DNA of 64,000 bases from Auanema rhodensis (lineage: Eukaryota; Nematoda; Chromadorea; Rhabditida; Rhabditidae): the NCBI GenBank assembly GCA_964057225.1, contig OZ059899.1, positions 3,100,001-3,164,000 of the forward strand, written 5' to 3'. This document shows positions 35,802 to 48,799 of the stretch, in pieces (position 1 is the stretch's first letter; each line of letters begins with the position of its first letter). The translations under genes and the position numbers were made by a program. The notes below the pieces were generated by a model. That model was not told the DNA's origin. It did no database searches and saw nothing but the letters and a program-made list of their open reading frames with translations.

Positions 35802-38258
35802 ATTCGATGCGGATTTTTAAGCTGCGTCGATCTGTGTTATCAGATTTGCGCTAGCTTAAAAATGCACCGAGATGTCAACTGATATAAGTTCACACTTATA
35901 TCCTCGATTTTCACCCTGAAGAAATAATTTTTTCGTTGAATAACATTGTCCATCGTCTTTGCCTTGAAAAAAGGAATCTAAAAACATCTACTTTTTGCTA
36001 AATTATTTTGAAATTTTTCGAAAAAATTTTTGTCAAAATGTTTTTGGAAGCAATGTTGAGTGTACATGGAAACTCAACATACACTAATGCATCATTTTTC
36101 AAAAGATCATAACTAATTTTTGTATCAAGCGTTTTTCAATGTAGTATAGTGCATTCGATGCGGATTTTTAAGCTGCGTCGATCTGTGTTATCAGATTTGC
36201 GCTAGCTTAAAAATGCACCGAGATATCAACTGATATAAGTTCACACTTATATCCTCGATTTTCACCCTGAAGAATTAATTTTTTCGTTGAATAACATTGT
36301 CTATCGTCTTTGCCTTGAGAAATGGAATCTAAAAACATCTACTTTTTGCTAAATTATTTTGAAATTTTTCGAAAAAATTTTTGTCAAAATGTTTTTGGAA
36401 GCAATGTTGAGTGTACATGGAAACTCAACATACACTAATGCATCATTTTTCAAAAGATCATAACTAATTTTTGTATCAAGCGTTTTTTAATGTAGTATAG
36501 TGCATTCGATGCGGATTTTTAAGCTGCGTCGATCTGTGTTATCAGATTTGCGCTAGCTTAAAAATGCACCGAGATATCAACTGATATAAGTTCACACTTA
36601 TATCCTCGAATTTCACCCTGAAGAATTAATTTTTTCGTTGAATAACATTGTCTATCGTCTTTGCCTTGAGAAATGGAATCTAAAAACATCTACTTTTTGC
36701 TAAATTATTTTGAAATTTTTCGAAAAAATTTTTGTCAAAATGTTTTTGGAAGCAATGTTGAGTGTACATGGAAACTCAACATACACTAATGCATCATTTT
36801 TCAAAAGATCATAACTAATTTTTGTATCAAGCGTTTTTCAATGTAGTATAGTGCATTCGATGCGGATTTTTAAGCTGCGTCGATCTGTGTTATCAGATTT
36901 GCGCTAGCTTAAAAATACACCGAGATATCAACTGATATAAGTTCACACTTATATCCTCGATTTTCACCCTGAAGAAATAATTTTTTCGTTGAATAACATT
37001 GTCCATCGTCTTTGCCTTGAAAAAAGGAATCTAAAAACATCTACTTTTTGCTAAATTATTTTGAAATTTTTCGAAAAAATTTTTGTCAAAATGTTTTTGG
37101 AAGCAATGTTGAGTGTACATGGAAACTCAACATACACTAATGCATCATTTTTCAAAAGATCATAACTAATTTTTGTATCAAGCGTTTTTCAATGTAGTAT
37201 AGTGCATTCGATGCGGATTTTTAAGCTGCGTCGATCTGTGTTATCAGATTTGCGCTAGCTTAAAAATGCACCGAGATATCAACTGATATAAGTTCACACT
37301 TATATCCTCGATTTTCACCCTGAAGAATTAATTTTTTCGTTGAATAACATTGTCTATCGTCTTTGCCTTGAGAAATGGAATCTAAAAACATCTACTTTTT
37401 GCTAAATTATTTTGAAATTTTTCGAAAAAATTTTTGTCAAAATGTTTTTGGAAGCAATGTTGAGTGTACATGGAAACTCAACATACACTAATGCATCATT
37501 TTTCAAAAGATCATAACTAATTTTTGTATCAAGCGTTTTTCAATGTAGTATAGTGCATTTGATGCGGATTTTTAAGCTGCGTCGATCTGTGTTATCAGAT
37601 TTGCGCTAGCTTAAAAATGCACCGAGATATCAACTGATATAAGTTCACACTTATATCCTCGATTTTCACCCTGAAGAAATAATTTTTTCGTTGAATAACA
37701 TTGTCCATCGTCTTTGCCTTGAAAAAAGGAATCTAAAAACATCTACTTTTTGCTAAATTATTTTGAAATTTTTCGAAAAAATTTTTGTCAAAATGTTTTT
37801 GGAAGCAATGTTGAGTGTACATGGAAACTCAACATACACTAATGCATCATTTTTCAAACGATCATAACTAATTTTTGTATCAAGCGTTTTTCAATGTAGT
37901 ATAGTGCATTCGATGCGGATTGTTAAGCTGCGTCGATCTGTGTTATCAGATTTGCGCTAGCTTAAAAATGCACCGAGATATCAACTGATATAAGTTCACA
38001 CTTATATCCTCGATTTTCACCCTGAAGAATTAATTTTTTCGTTGAATAACATTGTCTATCGTCTTTGCCTTGAGAAATGGAATCTAAAAACATCTACTTT
38101 TTGCTAAATTATTTTGAAATTTTTCGAAAAAATTTTTGTCAAAATGTTTTTGGAAGCAATGTTGAGTGTACATGGAAACTCAACATACACTAATGCATCA
38201 TTTTTCAAAAGATCATAACTAATTTTTGTATCAAGCGTTTTTCAATGTAGTATAGTGC
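35802..38258. repeat. 7-monomer higher-order repeat (family 1), copy 3 (2,457 bp)
   Basis: It has the same seven markers again. GATGTC is near 35871, CGAATTTC near 36606, ATACACC near 36915, ATTTGATG near 37557 and GGATTGTTAAG at 37916. The unit after it starts with a D monomer instead of the GATGTC copy, so amplification of this family ends here. Confidence 0.9.
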
Positions 38259-39311
38259 ATTCGATGCGGATTTTTAAGCTGCGTCGATCTGTGTTATCAG
38301 ATTTGCGCTAGCTTAAAAATGCACCGAGATATCAACTGATATAAGTTCACACTTATATCCTCGATTTTCACCCTGAAGAATTAATTTTTTCGTTGAATAA
38401 CATTGTCTATCGTCTTTGCCTTGAGAAATGGAATCTAAAAACATCTACTTTTTGCTAAATTATTTTGAAATTTTTCGAAAAAATTTTTGTCAAAATGTTT
38501 TTGGAAGCAATGTTGAGTGTACATGGAAACTCAACATACACTAATGCATCATTTTTCAAACGATCATAACTAATTTTTGTATTAAGCGTTTCTCAATGTA
38601 GTATAGTGCATTCGATGCGGATTTTTAAGCTGCGTCGATCTGTGCTATCAGATTTGCGCTAGCTTAAAAATGCAGCGAGATATCAACTGATATAAGTTCA
38701 CACTTATATCCTCGATTTTCACCCTGAAGAAATAATTTTTTCGTTGAATAACATTGTCCATCGTCTTTGCCTTGAAAAAAGGAATCTAAAAACATCTACT
38801 TTTTGCTAAATTATTTTGAAATTTTTCGAAAAAATTTTTGTCAAAATGTTTTTGGAAGCAATGTTGAGTGTACATGGAAACTCAACATACACTAATGCAT
38901 CATTTTTCAAACGATCATAACTAATTTTTGTATCAAGCGTTTTTCAATGTAGTATAGTGCATTCGATGCGGATTGTTAAGCTGCGTCGATCTGTGTTATC
39001 AGATTTGCGCTAGCTTAAAAATGCACCGAGATATCAACTGATATAAGTTCACACTTATATCCTCGATTTTCACCCTGAAGAATTAATTTTTTCGTTGAAT
39101 AACATTGTCTATCGTCTTTGCCTTGAGAAATGGAATCTAAAAACATCTACTTTTTGCTAAATTATTTTGAAATTTTTCGAAAAAATTTTTGTCAAAATGT
39201 TTTTGGAAGCAATGTTGAGTGTACATGGAAACTCAACATACACTAATGCATCATTTTTCAAAAGATCATAACTAATTTTTGTATCAAGCGTTTTTCAATG
39301 TAGTATAGTGC
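38259..39311. repeat. Three-monomer transition between the two 7-mer families
   Basis: A D monomer with a domain I-type tail (CAAACG, GTATTAAG, TTTCTCAATG; 38259) comes first. Next is a C monomer with TGTGCTATC and private ATGCAGCG (38610), then a D with GGATTGTTAAG (38961). The GGATTGTTAAG marker is three monomers after the one at 37916, not seven. Confidence 0.7.
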
Positions 39312-40365
39312 ATTCGATGCGGATTTTTAAGCTGCGTCGATCTGTGTTATCAGATTTGCGCTAGCTTAAAAATGCACCGAGATATCAACTGATATAAGTT
39401 CACACTTATATCCTCGATTTTCACCCTGAAGAATTAATTTTTTCGTTGAATAACATTGTCTATCGTCTTTGCCTTGAGAAATGGAATCTAAAAACATCTA
39501 CTTTTTGCTAAATTATTTTGAAATTTTTCGAAAAAATTTTTGTCAAAATGTTTTTGGAAGCAATGTTGAGTGTACATGGAAACTCAACATACACTAATGC
39601 ATCATTTTTCAAACGATCATAACTAATTTTTGTATTAAGCGTTTCTCAATGTAGTATAGTGCATTCGATGCGGATTTTTAAGCTGCGTCGATCTGTGCTA
39701 TCAGATTTGCGCTAGCTTAAAAATGCACCGAGATATCAACTGATATAAGTTCACACTTATATCCTCGATTTTCACCCTGAAGAATTAATTTTTTCGTTGA
39801 ATAACATTGTCCATCGTCTTTGCCTTGAAAAATGGAATCTAAAAACATCTACTTTTTGCTAAATTATTTTGAAATTTTTCGAAAAAATTTTTGTCAAAAT
39901 GTTTTTGGAAGCAATGTTGAGTGTACATGGAAACTCAACATACACTAATGCATCATTTTTCAAACGATCATAACTAATTTTTGTATCAAGCGTTTTTCAA
40001 TGTAGTATAGTGCATTCGATGCGGATTTTTAAGCTGCGTCGATCTGTGTTATCAGATTTGCGCTAGCTTAAAAATGCACCGAGATATCAACTGATATAAG
40101 TTCACACATATATACCCGATTTTCACCCTGAAGAATTAATTTTTTTCGTTGAATAACATTGTCTATCGTCTTTGATTTGAGAAATGGAATCTAAAAACAT
40201 CTACTTTTTGCTAAATTATTTTGAAATTTTTCGAAAAAATTTTTGTCAAAATGTTTTTGGAAGCAATGTTGAGTGTACATGGAAACTCAACATACACTAA
40301 TGCATCATTTTTCAAAAGATCATAACTAATTTTTGTATCAAGCGTTTTTTAATGTAGTATAGTGC
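39312..40365. repeat. 3-monomer insert (1,054 bp), copy 1
   Basis: The order is: D with a domain I-type tail (39312); TGTGCTATC with GAAAAATGG (39663), a mixed C/D haplotype; and a 352-bp copy with ACATATATACCC and an extra T in the T run (40014). The same three recur at 42826-43879. Copy 1 has TTTGATTTGAG where copy 2 has TTTGCTTTGAG. Confidence 0.8.
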
Positions 40366-42825
40366 ATTCGATGCGGATTTTTAAGCTGCGTCGATCTGTG
40401 TTTTCAGATTTGCGCTAGCTTAAAAATGCACCGAGATATCAACTGATATATGTTCACACTTATATCCTCGATTTTCACCCTGAAGAAATAATTTTTTCGT
40501 TGAATAACATTGTCCATCGTCTTTGCCTTGAAAAAAGAAATCTAAAAACATCTACTTTTTGCTAAATTATTTTGAAATTTTTCGAAAAAATTTTTGTCAA
40601 AATGTTTTTGGAAGCAATGTTGAGTGTACATGGAAACTCAACATACACTAATGCATCATTTTTCAAACGATCATAACTAATTTTTGTATTAAGCGTTTCT
40701 CAATGTAGTATAGTGCATTCGATGCGGATTTTTAAGCTGCGTCGATCTGTGTTATCAGATTTGCGCTAGCTTAAAAATGCACCGAGATATCAACTGATAT
40801 AAGTTCACACATATATACCCGATTTTCACCCTGAAGAATTAATTTTTTTCGTTGAATAACATTGTCTATCGTCTTTGCTTTGAGAAATGGAATCTAAAAA
40901 CATCTAGTTTTTGCTAAATTATTTTGAAATTTTTCGAAAAAATTTTTGTCAAAATGTTTTTGGAAGCAATGTTGAGTGTACATGGAAACTCAACATACAC
41001 TAATGCATCATTTTTCAAAAGATCATAACTAATTTTTGTATCAAGCGTTTTTCAATGTAGTATAGTGCATTCGATGCGGATTTTTAAGCTGCGTCGATTT
41101 GTGTTATCAGATTTGCGCTAGCTTAAAAATGCACCGAGATATCAACTGATATAAGTTCACACTTATATCCTCGATTTTCACCCTGAAGAATTAATTTTTT
41201 CGTTGAATAACATTGTCTATCGTCTTTGCCTTGAGAAATGGAATCTAAAAACATCTACTTTTTGCTAAATTATTTTGAAATTTTTCGAAAAAATTTTTGT
41301 CAAAATGTTTTTGGAAGCAATGTTGAGTGTACATGGAAACTCAACATACACTAATGCATCATTTTTCAAAAGATCATAACTAATTTTTGTATCAAGCGTT
41401 TTTTCAATGTAGTATAGTGCATTCGATGCGGATTTTTAAGCTGCGTCGATCTGTGTTATCAGATTTGCGCTAGCTTAAAAATGCACCGAGATATCAACTG
41501 ATATAAGTTCACACTTATATCCTCGATATTCACCCTGAAGAATTAATTTTTTCGTTGAATAACATTGTCTATCGTCTTTGCCTTGAGAAATGGAATCTAA
41601 AAACATCTACTTTTTGCTAAATTATTCTGAAATTTTTCGAAAAAATTTTTGTCAAAATGTTTTTGGAAGCAATGTTGAGTGTACATGGAAACTCAACATA
41701 CACTAATGCATCATTTTTCAAAAGATCATAACTAATTTTTGTATCAAGCGTTTTTCAATGTAGTATAGTGCATTCGATGCGGATTTTTAAGCTGCGTCGA
41801 TCTGTGTTATCAGATTTGCGCTAGCTTAAAAATGCACCGAGATATCAACTGATATAAGTTCACACTTATATCCTCGATATTCACCCTGAAGAATTAATTT
41901 TTTCGTTGAATAACATTGTCTATCGTCTTTGCCTTGAGAAATGGAATCTAAAAACATCTACTTTTTGCTAAATTATTTTGAAATTTTTCGAAAAAATTTT
42001 TGTCAAAATGTTTTTGGAAGCAATGTTGAGTGTACATGGAAACTCAACATACACTAATGCATCATTTTTCAAAAGATCATAACTAATTTTTGTATCAAGC
42101 GTTTTTCAATGTAGTATAGTGCATTCGATGCGGATTTTTAAGCTGCGTCGATCTGTGTTATCAGATTTGCGCTAGCTTAAAAATGCACCGAGATATCAAC
42201 TGATATAAGTTCACACTTATATCCTCGATTTTCACCCTGAAGAAATAATTTTTTCGTTGAATAACATTGTCCATCGTCTTTGCCTTGAAAAAAGGAATCT
42301 AAAAACATCTACTTTTTGCTAAATTATTTTGAAATTTTTCGAAAAAATTTTTGTCAAAATGTTTTTGGAAGCAATGTTGAGTGTACATGGAAACTCAACA
42401 TACACTAATGCATCATTTTTCAAACGATCATAACTAATTTTTGTATCAAGCGTTTTTCAATGTAGTATAGTGCATTCGATGCGGATTGTTAAGCTGCGTC
42501 GATCTGTGTTATCAGATTTGCGCTAGCTTAAAAATGCACCGAGATATCAACTGATATAAGTTCACACATATATACCCGATTTTCACCCTGAAGAATTAAT
42601 TTTTTTCGTTGAATAACATTGTCTATCGTCTTTGCTTTGAGAAATGGAATCTAAAAACATCTACTTTTTGCTAAATTATTTTGAAATTTTTCGAAAAAAT
42701 TTTTGTCAAAATGTTTTTGGAAGCAATGTTGAGTGTACATGGAAACTCAACATACACTAATGCATCATTTTTCAAAAGATCATAACTAATTTTTGTATCA
42801 AGCGTTTTTTAATGTAGTATAGTGC
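40366..42825. repeat. 7-monomer higher-order repeat (family 2), copy 1 (2,460 bp)
   Basis: The order is: GTGTTTTCAG with GATATATG and a domain I-type tail (40366); ACATATATACCC with ATCTAGTTTTT (40717, 352 bp); CGATTTGTG with an extra T near the end (41069, 352 bp); CGATATTC with TTATTCTG (41421); CGATATTC (41772); C with CAAACG (42123); GGATTGTTAAG with ACATATATACCC (42474, 352 bp). The three 352-bp members explain the unit length of 2,460. Confidence 0.88.
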
Positions 42826-43879
42826 ATTCGATGCGGATTTTTAAGCTGCGTCGATCTGTGTTATCAGATTTGCGCTAGCTTAAAAATGCACCGAGATATC
42901 AACTGATATAAGTTCACACTTATATCCTCGATTTTCACCCTGAAGAATTAATTTTTTCGTTGAATAACATTGTCTATCGTCTTTGCCTTGAGAAATGGAA
43001 TCTAAAAACATCTACTTTTTGCTAAATTATTTTGAAATTTTTCGAAAAAATTTTTGTCAAAATGTTTTTGGAAGCAATGTTGAGTGTACATGGAAACTCA
43101 ACATACACTAATGCATCATTTTTCAAACGATCATAACTAATTTTTGTATTAAGCGTTTCTCAATGTAGTATAGTGCATTCGATGCGGATTTTTAAGCTGC
43201 GTCGATCTGTGCTATCAGATTTGCGCTAGCTTAAAAATGCACCGAGATATCAACTGATATAAGTTCACACTTATATCCTCGATTTTCACCCTGAAGAATT
43301 AATTTTTTCGTTGAATAACATTGTCCATCGTCTTTGCCTTGAAAAATGGAATCTAAAAACATCTACTTTTTGCTAAATTATTTTGAAATTTTTCGAAAAA
43401 ATTTTTGTCAAAATGTTTTTGGAAGCAATGTTGAGTGTACATGGAAACTCAACATACACTAATGCATCATTTTTCAAACGATCATAACTAATTTTTGTAT
43501 CAAGCGTTTTTCAATGTAGTATAGTGCATTCGATGCGGATTTTTAAGCTGCGTCGATCTGTGTTATCAGATTTGCGCTAGCTTAAAAATGCACCGAGATA
43601 TCAACTGATATAAGTTCACACATATATACCCGATTTTCACCCTGAAGAATTAATTTTTTTCGTTGAATAACATTGTCTATCGTCTTTGCTTTGAGAAATG
43701 GAATCTAAAAACATCTACTTTTTGCTAAATTATTTTGAAATTTTTCGAAAAAATTTTTGTCAAAATGTTTTTGGAAGCAATGTTGAGTGTACATGGAAAC
43801 TCAACATACACTAATGCATCATTTTTCAAAAGATCATAACTAATTTTTGTATCAAGCGTTTTTTAATGTAGTATAGTGC
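42826..43879. repeat. 3-monomer insert (1,054 bp), copy 2
   Basis: It repeats 39312-40365: a D monomer with a domain I-type tail, TGTGCTATC with GAAAAATGG, then a 352-bp ACATATATACCC monomer. With the 7-mer on its left it forms a 10-monomer unit (3,514 bp) repeated at 39312 and 42826. The third and fourth 7-mers of this family lack the insert. Confidence 0.82.
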
Positions 43880-46339
43880 ATTCGATGCGGATTTTTAAGC
43901 TGCGTCGATCTGTGTTTTCAGATTTGCGCTAGCTTAAAAATGCACCGAGATATCAACTGATATATGTTCACACTTATATCCTCGATTTTCACCCTGAAGA
44001 AATAATTTTTTCGTTGAATAACATTGTCCATCGTCTTTGCCTTGAAAAAAGAAATCTAAAAACATCTACTTTTTGCTAAATTATTTTGAAATTTTTCGAA
44101 AAAATTTTTGTCAAAATGTTTTTGGAAGCAATGTTGAGTGTACATGGAAACTCAACATACACTAATGCATCATTTTTCAAACGATCATAACTAATTTTTG
44201 TATTAAGCGTTTCTCAATGTAGTATAGTGCATTCGATGCGGATTTTTAAGCTGCGTCGATCTGTGTTATCAGATTTGCGCTAGCTTAAAAATGCACCGAG
44301 ATATCAACTGATATAAGTTCACACATATATACCCGATTTTCACCCTGAAGAATTAATTTTTTTCGTTGAATAACATTGTCTATCGTCTTTGCTTTGAGAA
44401 ATGGAATCTAAAAACATCTAGTTTTTGCTAAATTATTTTGAAATTTTTCGAAAAAATTTTTGTCAAAATGTTTTTGGAAGCAATGTTGAGTGTACATGGA
44501 AACTCAACATACACTAATGCATCATTTTTCAAAAGATCATAACTAATTTTTGTATCAAGCGTTTTTCAATGTAGTATAGTGCATTCGATGCGGATTTTTA
44601 AGCTGCGTCGATTTGTGTTATCAGATTTGCGCTAGCTTAAAAATGCACCGAGATATCAACTGATATAAGTTCACACTTATATCCTCGATTTTCACCCTGA
44701 AGAATTAATTTTTTCGTTGAATAACATTGTCTATCGTCTTTGCCTTGAGAAATGGAATCTAAAAACATCTACTTTTTGCTAAATTATTTTGAAATTTTTC
44801 GAAAAAATTTTTGTCAAAATGTTTTTGGAAGCAATGTTGAGTGTACATGGAAACTCAACATACACTAATGCATCATTTTTCAAAAGATCATAACTAATTT
44901 TTGTATCAAGCGTTTTTTCAATGTAGTATAGTGCATTCGATGCGGATTTTTAAGCTGCGTCGATCTGTGTTATCAGATTTGCGCTAGCTTAAAAATGCAC
45001 CGAGATATCAACTGATATAAGTTCACACTTATATCCTCGATATTCACCCTGAAGAATTAATTTTTTCGTTGAATAACATTGTCTATCGTCTTTGCCTTGA
45101 GAAATGGAATCTAAAAACATCTACTTTTTGCTAAATTATTCTGAAATTTTTCGAAAAAATTTTTGTCAAAATGTTTTTGGAAGCAATGTTGAGTGTACAT
45201 GGAAACTCAACATACACTAATGCATCATTTTTCAAAAGATCATAACTAATTTTTGTATCAAGCGTTTTTCAATGTAGTATAGTGCATTCGATGCGGATTT
45301 TTAAGCTGCGTCGATCTGTGTTATCAGATTTGCGCTAGCTTAAAAATGCACCGAGATATCAACTGATATAAGTTCACACTTATATCCTCGATATTCACCC
45401 TGAAGAATTAATTTTTTCGTTGAATAACATTGTCTATCGTCTTTGCCTTGAGAAATGGAATCTAAAAACATCTACTTTTTGCTAAATTATTTTGAAATTT
45501 TTCGAAAAAATTTTTGTCAAAATGTTTTTGGAAGCAATGTTGAGTGTACATGGAAACTCAACATACACTAATGCATCATTTTTCAAAAGATCATAACTAA
45601 TTTTTGTATCAAGCGTTTTTCAATGTAGTATAGTGCATTCGATGCGGATTTTTAAGCTGCGTCGATCTGTGTTATCAGATTTGCGCTAGCTTAAAAATGC
45701 ACCGAGATATCAACTGATATAAGTTCACACTTATATCCTCGATTTTCACCCTGAAGAAATAATTTTTTCGTTGAATAACATTGTCCATCGTCTTTGCCTT
45801 GAAAAAAGGAATCTAAAAACATCTACTTTTTGCTAAATTATTTTGAAATTTTTCGAAAAAATTTTTGTCAAAATGTTTTTGGAAGCAATGTTGAGTGTAC
45901 ATGGAAACTCAACATACACTAATGCATCATTTTTCAAACGATCATAACTAATTTTTGTATCAAGCGTTTTTCAATGTAGTATAGTGCATTCGATGCGGAT
46001 TGTTAAGCTGCGTCGATCTGTGTTATCAGATTTGCGCTAGCTTAAAAATGCACCGAGATATCAACTGATATAAGTTCACACATATATACCCGATTTTCAC
46101 CCTGAAGAATTAATTTTTTTCGTTGAATAACATTGTCTATCGTCTTTGCTTTGAGAAATGGAATCTAAAAACATCTACTTTTTGCTAAATTATTTTGAAA
46201 TTTTTCGAAAAAATTTTTGTCAAAATGTTTTTGGAAGCAATGTTGAGTGTACATGGAAACTCAACATACACTAATGCATCATTTTTCAAAAGATCATAAC
46301 TAATTTTTGTATCAAGCGTTTTTTAATGTAGTATAGTGC
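43880..46339. repeat. 7-monomer higher-order repeat (family 2), copy 2 (2,460 bp)
   Basis: It repeats all seven markers of 40366-42825 in order. GTGTTTTCAG starts near 43911, ATCTAGTTTTT lies near 44417, CGATTTGTG near 44609, the two CGATATTC near 45038 and 45389, and GGATTGTTAAG at 45996. I saw no difference from copy 1 at the sites compared. Confidence 0.88.
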
Positions 46340-48799
46340 ATTCGATGCGGATTTTTAAGCTGCGTCGATCTGTGTTTTCAGATTTGCGCTAGCTTAAAAA
46401 TGCACCGAGATATCAACTGATATATGTTCACACTTATATCCTCGATTTTCACCCTGAAGAAATAATTTTTTCGTTGAATAACATTGTCCATCGTCTTTGC
46501 CTTGAAAAAAGAAATCTAAAAACATCTACTTTTTGCTAAATTATTTTGAAATTTTTCGAAAAAATTTTTGTCAAAATGTTTTTGGAAGCAATGTTGAGTG
46601 TACATGGAAACTCAACATACACTAATGCATCATTTTTCAAACGATCATAACTAATTTTTGTATTAAGCGTTTCTCAATGTAGTATAGTGCATTCGATGCG
46701 GATTTTTAAGCTGCGTCGATCTGTGTTATCAGATTTGCGCTAGCTTAAAAATGCACCGAGATATCAACTGATATAAGTTCACACATATATACCCGATTTT
46801 CACCCTGAAGAATTAATTTTTTTCGTTGAATAACATTGTCTATCGTCTTTGCTTTGAGAAATGGAATCTAAAAACATCTAGTTTTTGCTAAATTATTTTG
46901 AAATTTTTCGAAAAAATTTTTGTCAAAATGTTTTTGGAAGCAATGTTGAGTGTACATGGAAACTCAACATACACTAATGCATCATTTTTCAAAAGATCAT
47001 AACTAATTTTTGTATCAAGCGTTTTTCAATGTAGTATAGTGCATTCGATGCGGATTTTTAAGCTGCGTCGATTTGTGTTATCAGATTTGCGCTAGCTTAA
47101 AAATGCACCGAGATATCAACTGATATAAGTTCACACTTATATCCTCGATTTTCACCCTGAAGAATTAATTTTTTCGTTGAATAACATTGTCTATCGTCTT
47201 TGCCTTGAGAAATGGAATCTAAAAACATCTACTTTTTGCTAAATTATTTTGAAATTTTTCGAAAAAATTTTTGTCAAAATGTTTTTGGAAGCAATGTTGA
47301 GTGTACATGGAAACTCAACATACACTAATGCATCATTTTTCAAAAGATCATAACTAATTTTTGTATCAAGCGTTTTTTCAATGTAGTATAGTGCATTCGA
47401 TGCGGATTTTTAAGCTGCGTCGATCTGTGTTATCAGATTTGCGCTAGCTTAAAAATGCACCGAGATATCAACTGATATAAGTTCACACTTATATCCTCGA
47501 TATTCACCCTGAAGAATTAATTTTTTCGTTGAATAACATTGTCTATCGTCTTTGCCTTGAGAAATGGAATCTAAAAACATCTACTTTTTGCTAAATTATT
47601 CTGAAATTTTTCGAAAAAATTTTTGTCAAAATGTTTTTGGAAGCAATGTTGAGTGTACATGGAAACTCAACATACACTAATGCATCATTTTTCAAAAGAT
47701 CATAACTAATTTTTGTATCAAGCGTTTTTCAATGTAGTATAGTGCATTCGATGCGGATTTTTAAGCTGCGTCGATCTGTGTTATCAGATTTGCGCTAGCT
47801 TAAAAATGCACCGAGATATCAACTGATATAAGTTCACACTTATATCCTCGATATTCACCCTGAAGAATTAATTTTTTCGTTGAATAACATTGTCTATCGT
47901 CTTTGCCTTGAGAAATGGAATCTAAAAACATCTACTTTTTGCTAAATTATTTTGAAATTTTTCGAAAAAATTTTTGTCAAAATGTTTTTGGAAGCAATGT
48001 TGAGTGTACATGGAAACTCAACATACACTAATGCATCATTTTTCAAAAGATCATAACTAATTTTTGTATCAAGCGTTTTTCAATGTAGTATAGTGCATTC
48101 GATGCGGATTTTTAAGCTGCGTCGATCTGTGTTATCAGATTTGCGCTAGCTTAAAAATGCACCGAGATATCAACTGATATAAGTTCACACTTATATCCTC
48201 GATTTTCACCCTGAAGAAATAATTTTTTCGTTGAATAACATTGTCCATCGTCTTTGCCTTGAAAAAAGGAATCTAAAAACATCTACTTTTTGCTAAATTA
48301 TTTTGAAATTTTTCGAAAAAATTTTTGTCAAAATGTTTTTGGAAGCAATGTTGAGTGTACATGGAAACTCAACATACACTAATGCATCATTTTTCAAACG
48401 ATCATAACTAATTTTTGTATCAAGCGTTTTTCAATGTAGTATAGTGCATTCGATGCGGATTGTTAAGCTGCGTCGATCTGTGTTATCAGATTTGCGCTAG
48501 CTTAAAAATGCACCGAGATATCAACTGATATAAGTTCACACTTATATCCTCGATTTTCACCCTGAAGAATTAATTTTTTTCGTTGAATAACATTGTCTAT
48601 CGTCTTTGCTTTGAGAAATGGAATCTAAAAACATCTACTTTTTGCTAAATTATTTTGAAATTTTTCGAAAAAATTTTTGTCAAAATGTTTTTGGAAGCAA
48701 TGTTGAGTGTACATGGAAACTCAACATACACTAATGCATCATTTTTCAAAAGATCATAACTAATTTTTGTATCAAGCGTTTTTTAATGTAGTATAGTGC
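46340..48799. repeat. 7-monomer higher-order repeat (family 2), copy 3 (2,460 bp)
   Basis: It follows copy 2 directly without the 3-mer insert and keeps the first six markers. The seventh monomer (48448) keeps GGATTGTTAAG, the extra T and GCTTTGAG. It has the ordinary ACTTATATCCTCG arm instead of ACATATATACCC, so its inverted repeat is restored. Confidence 0.88.
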
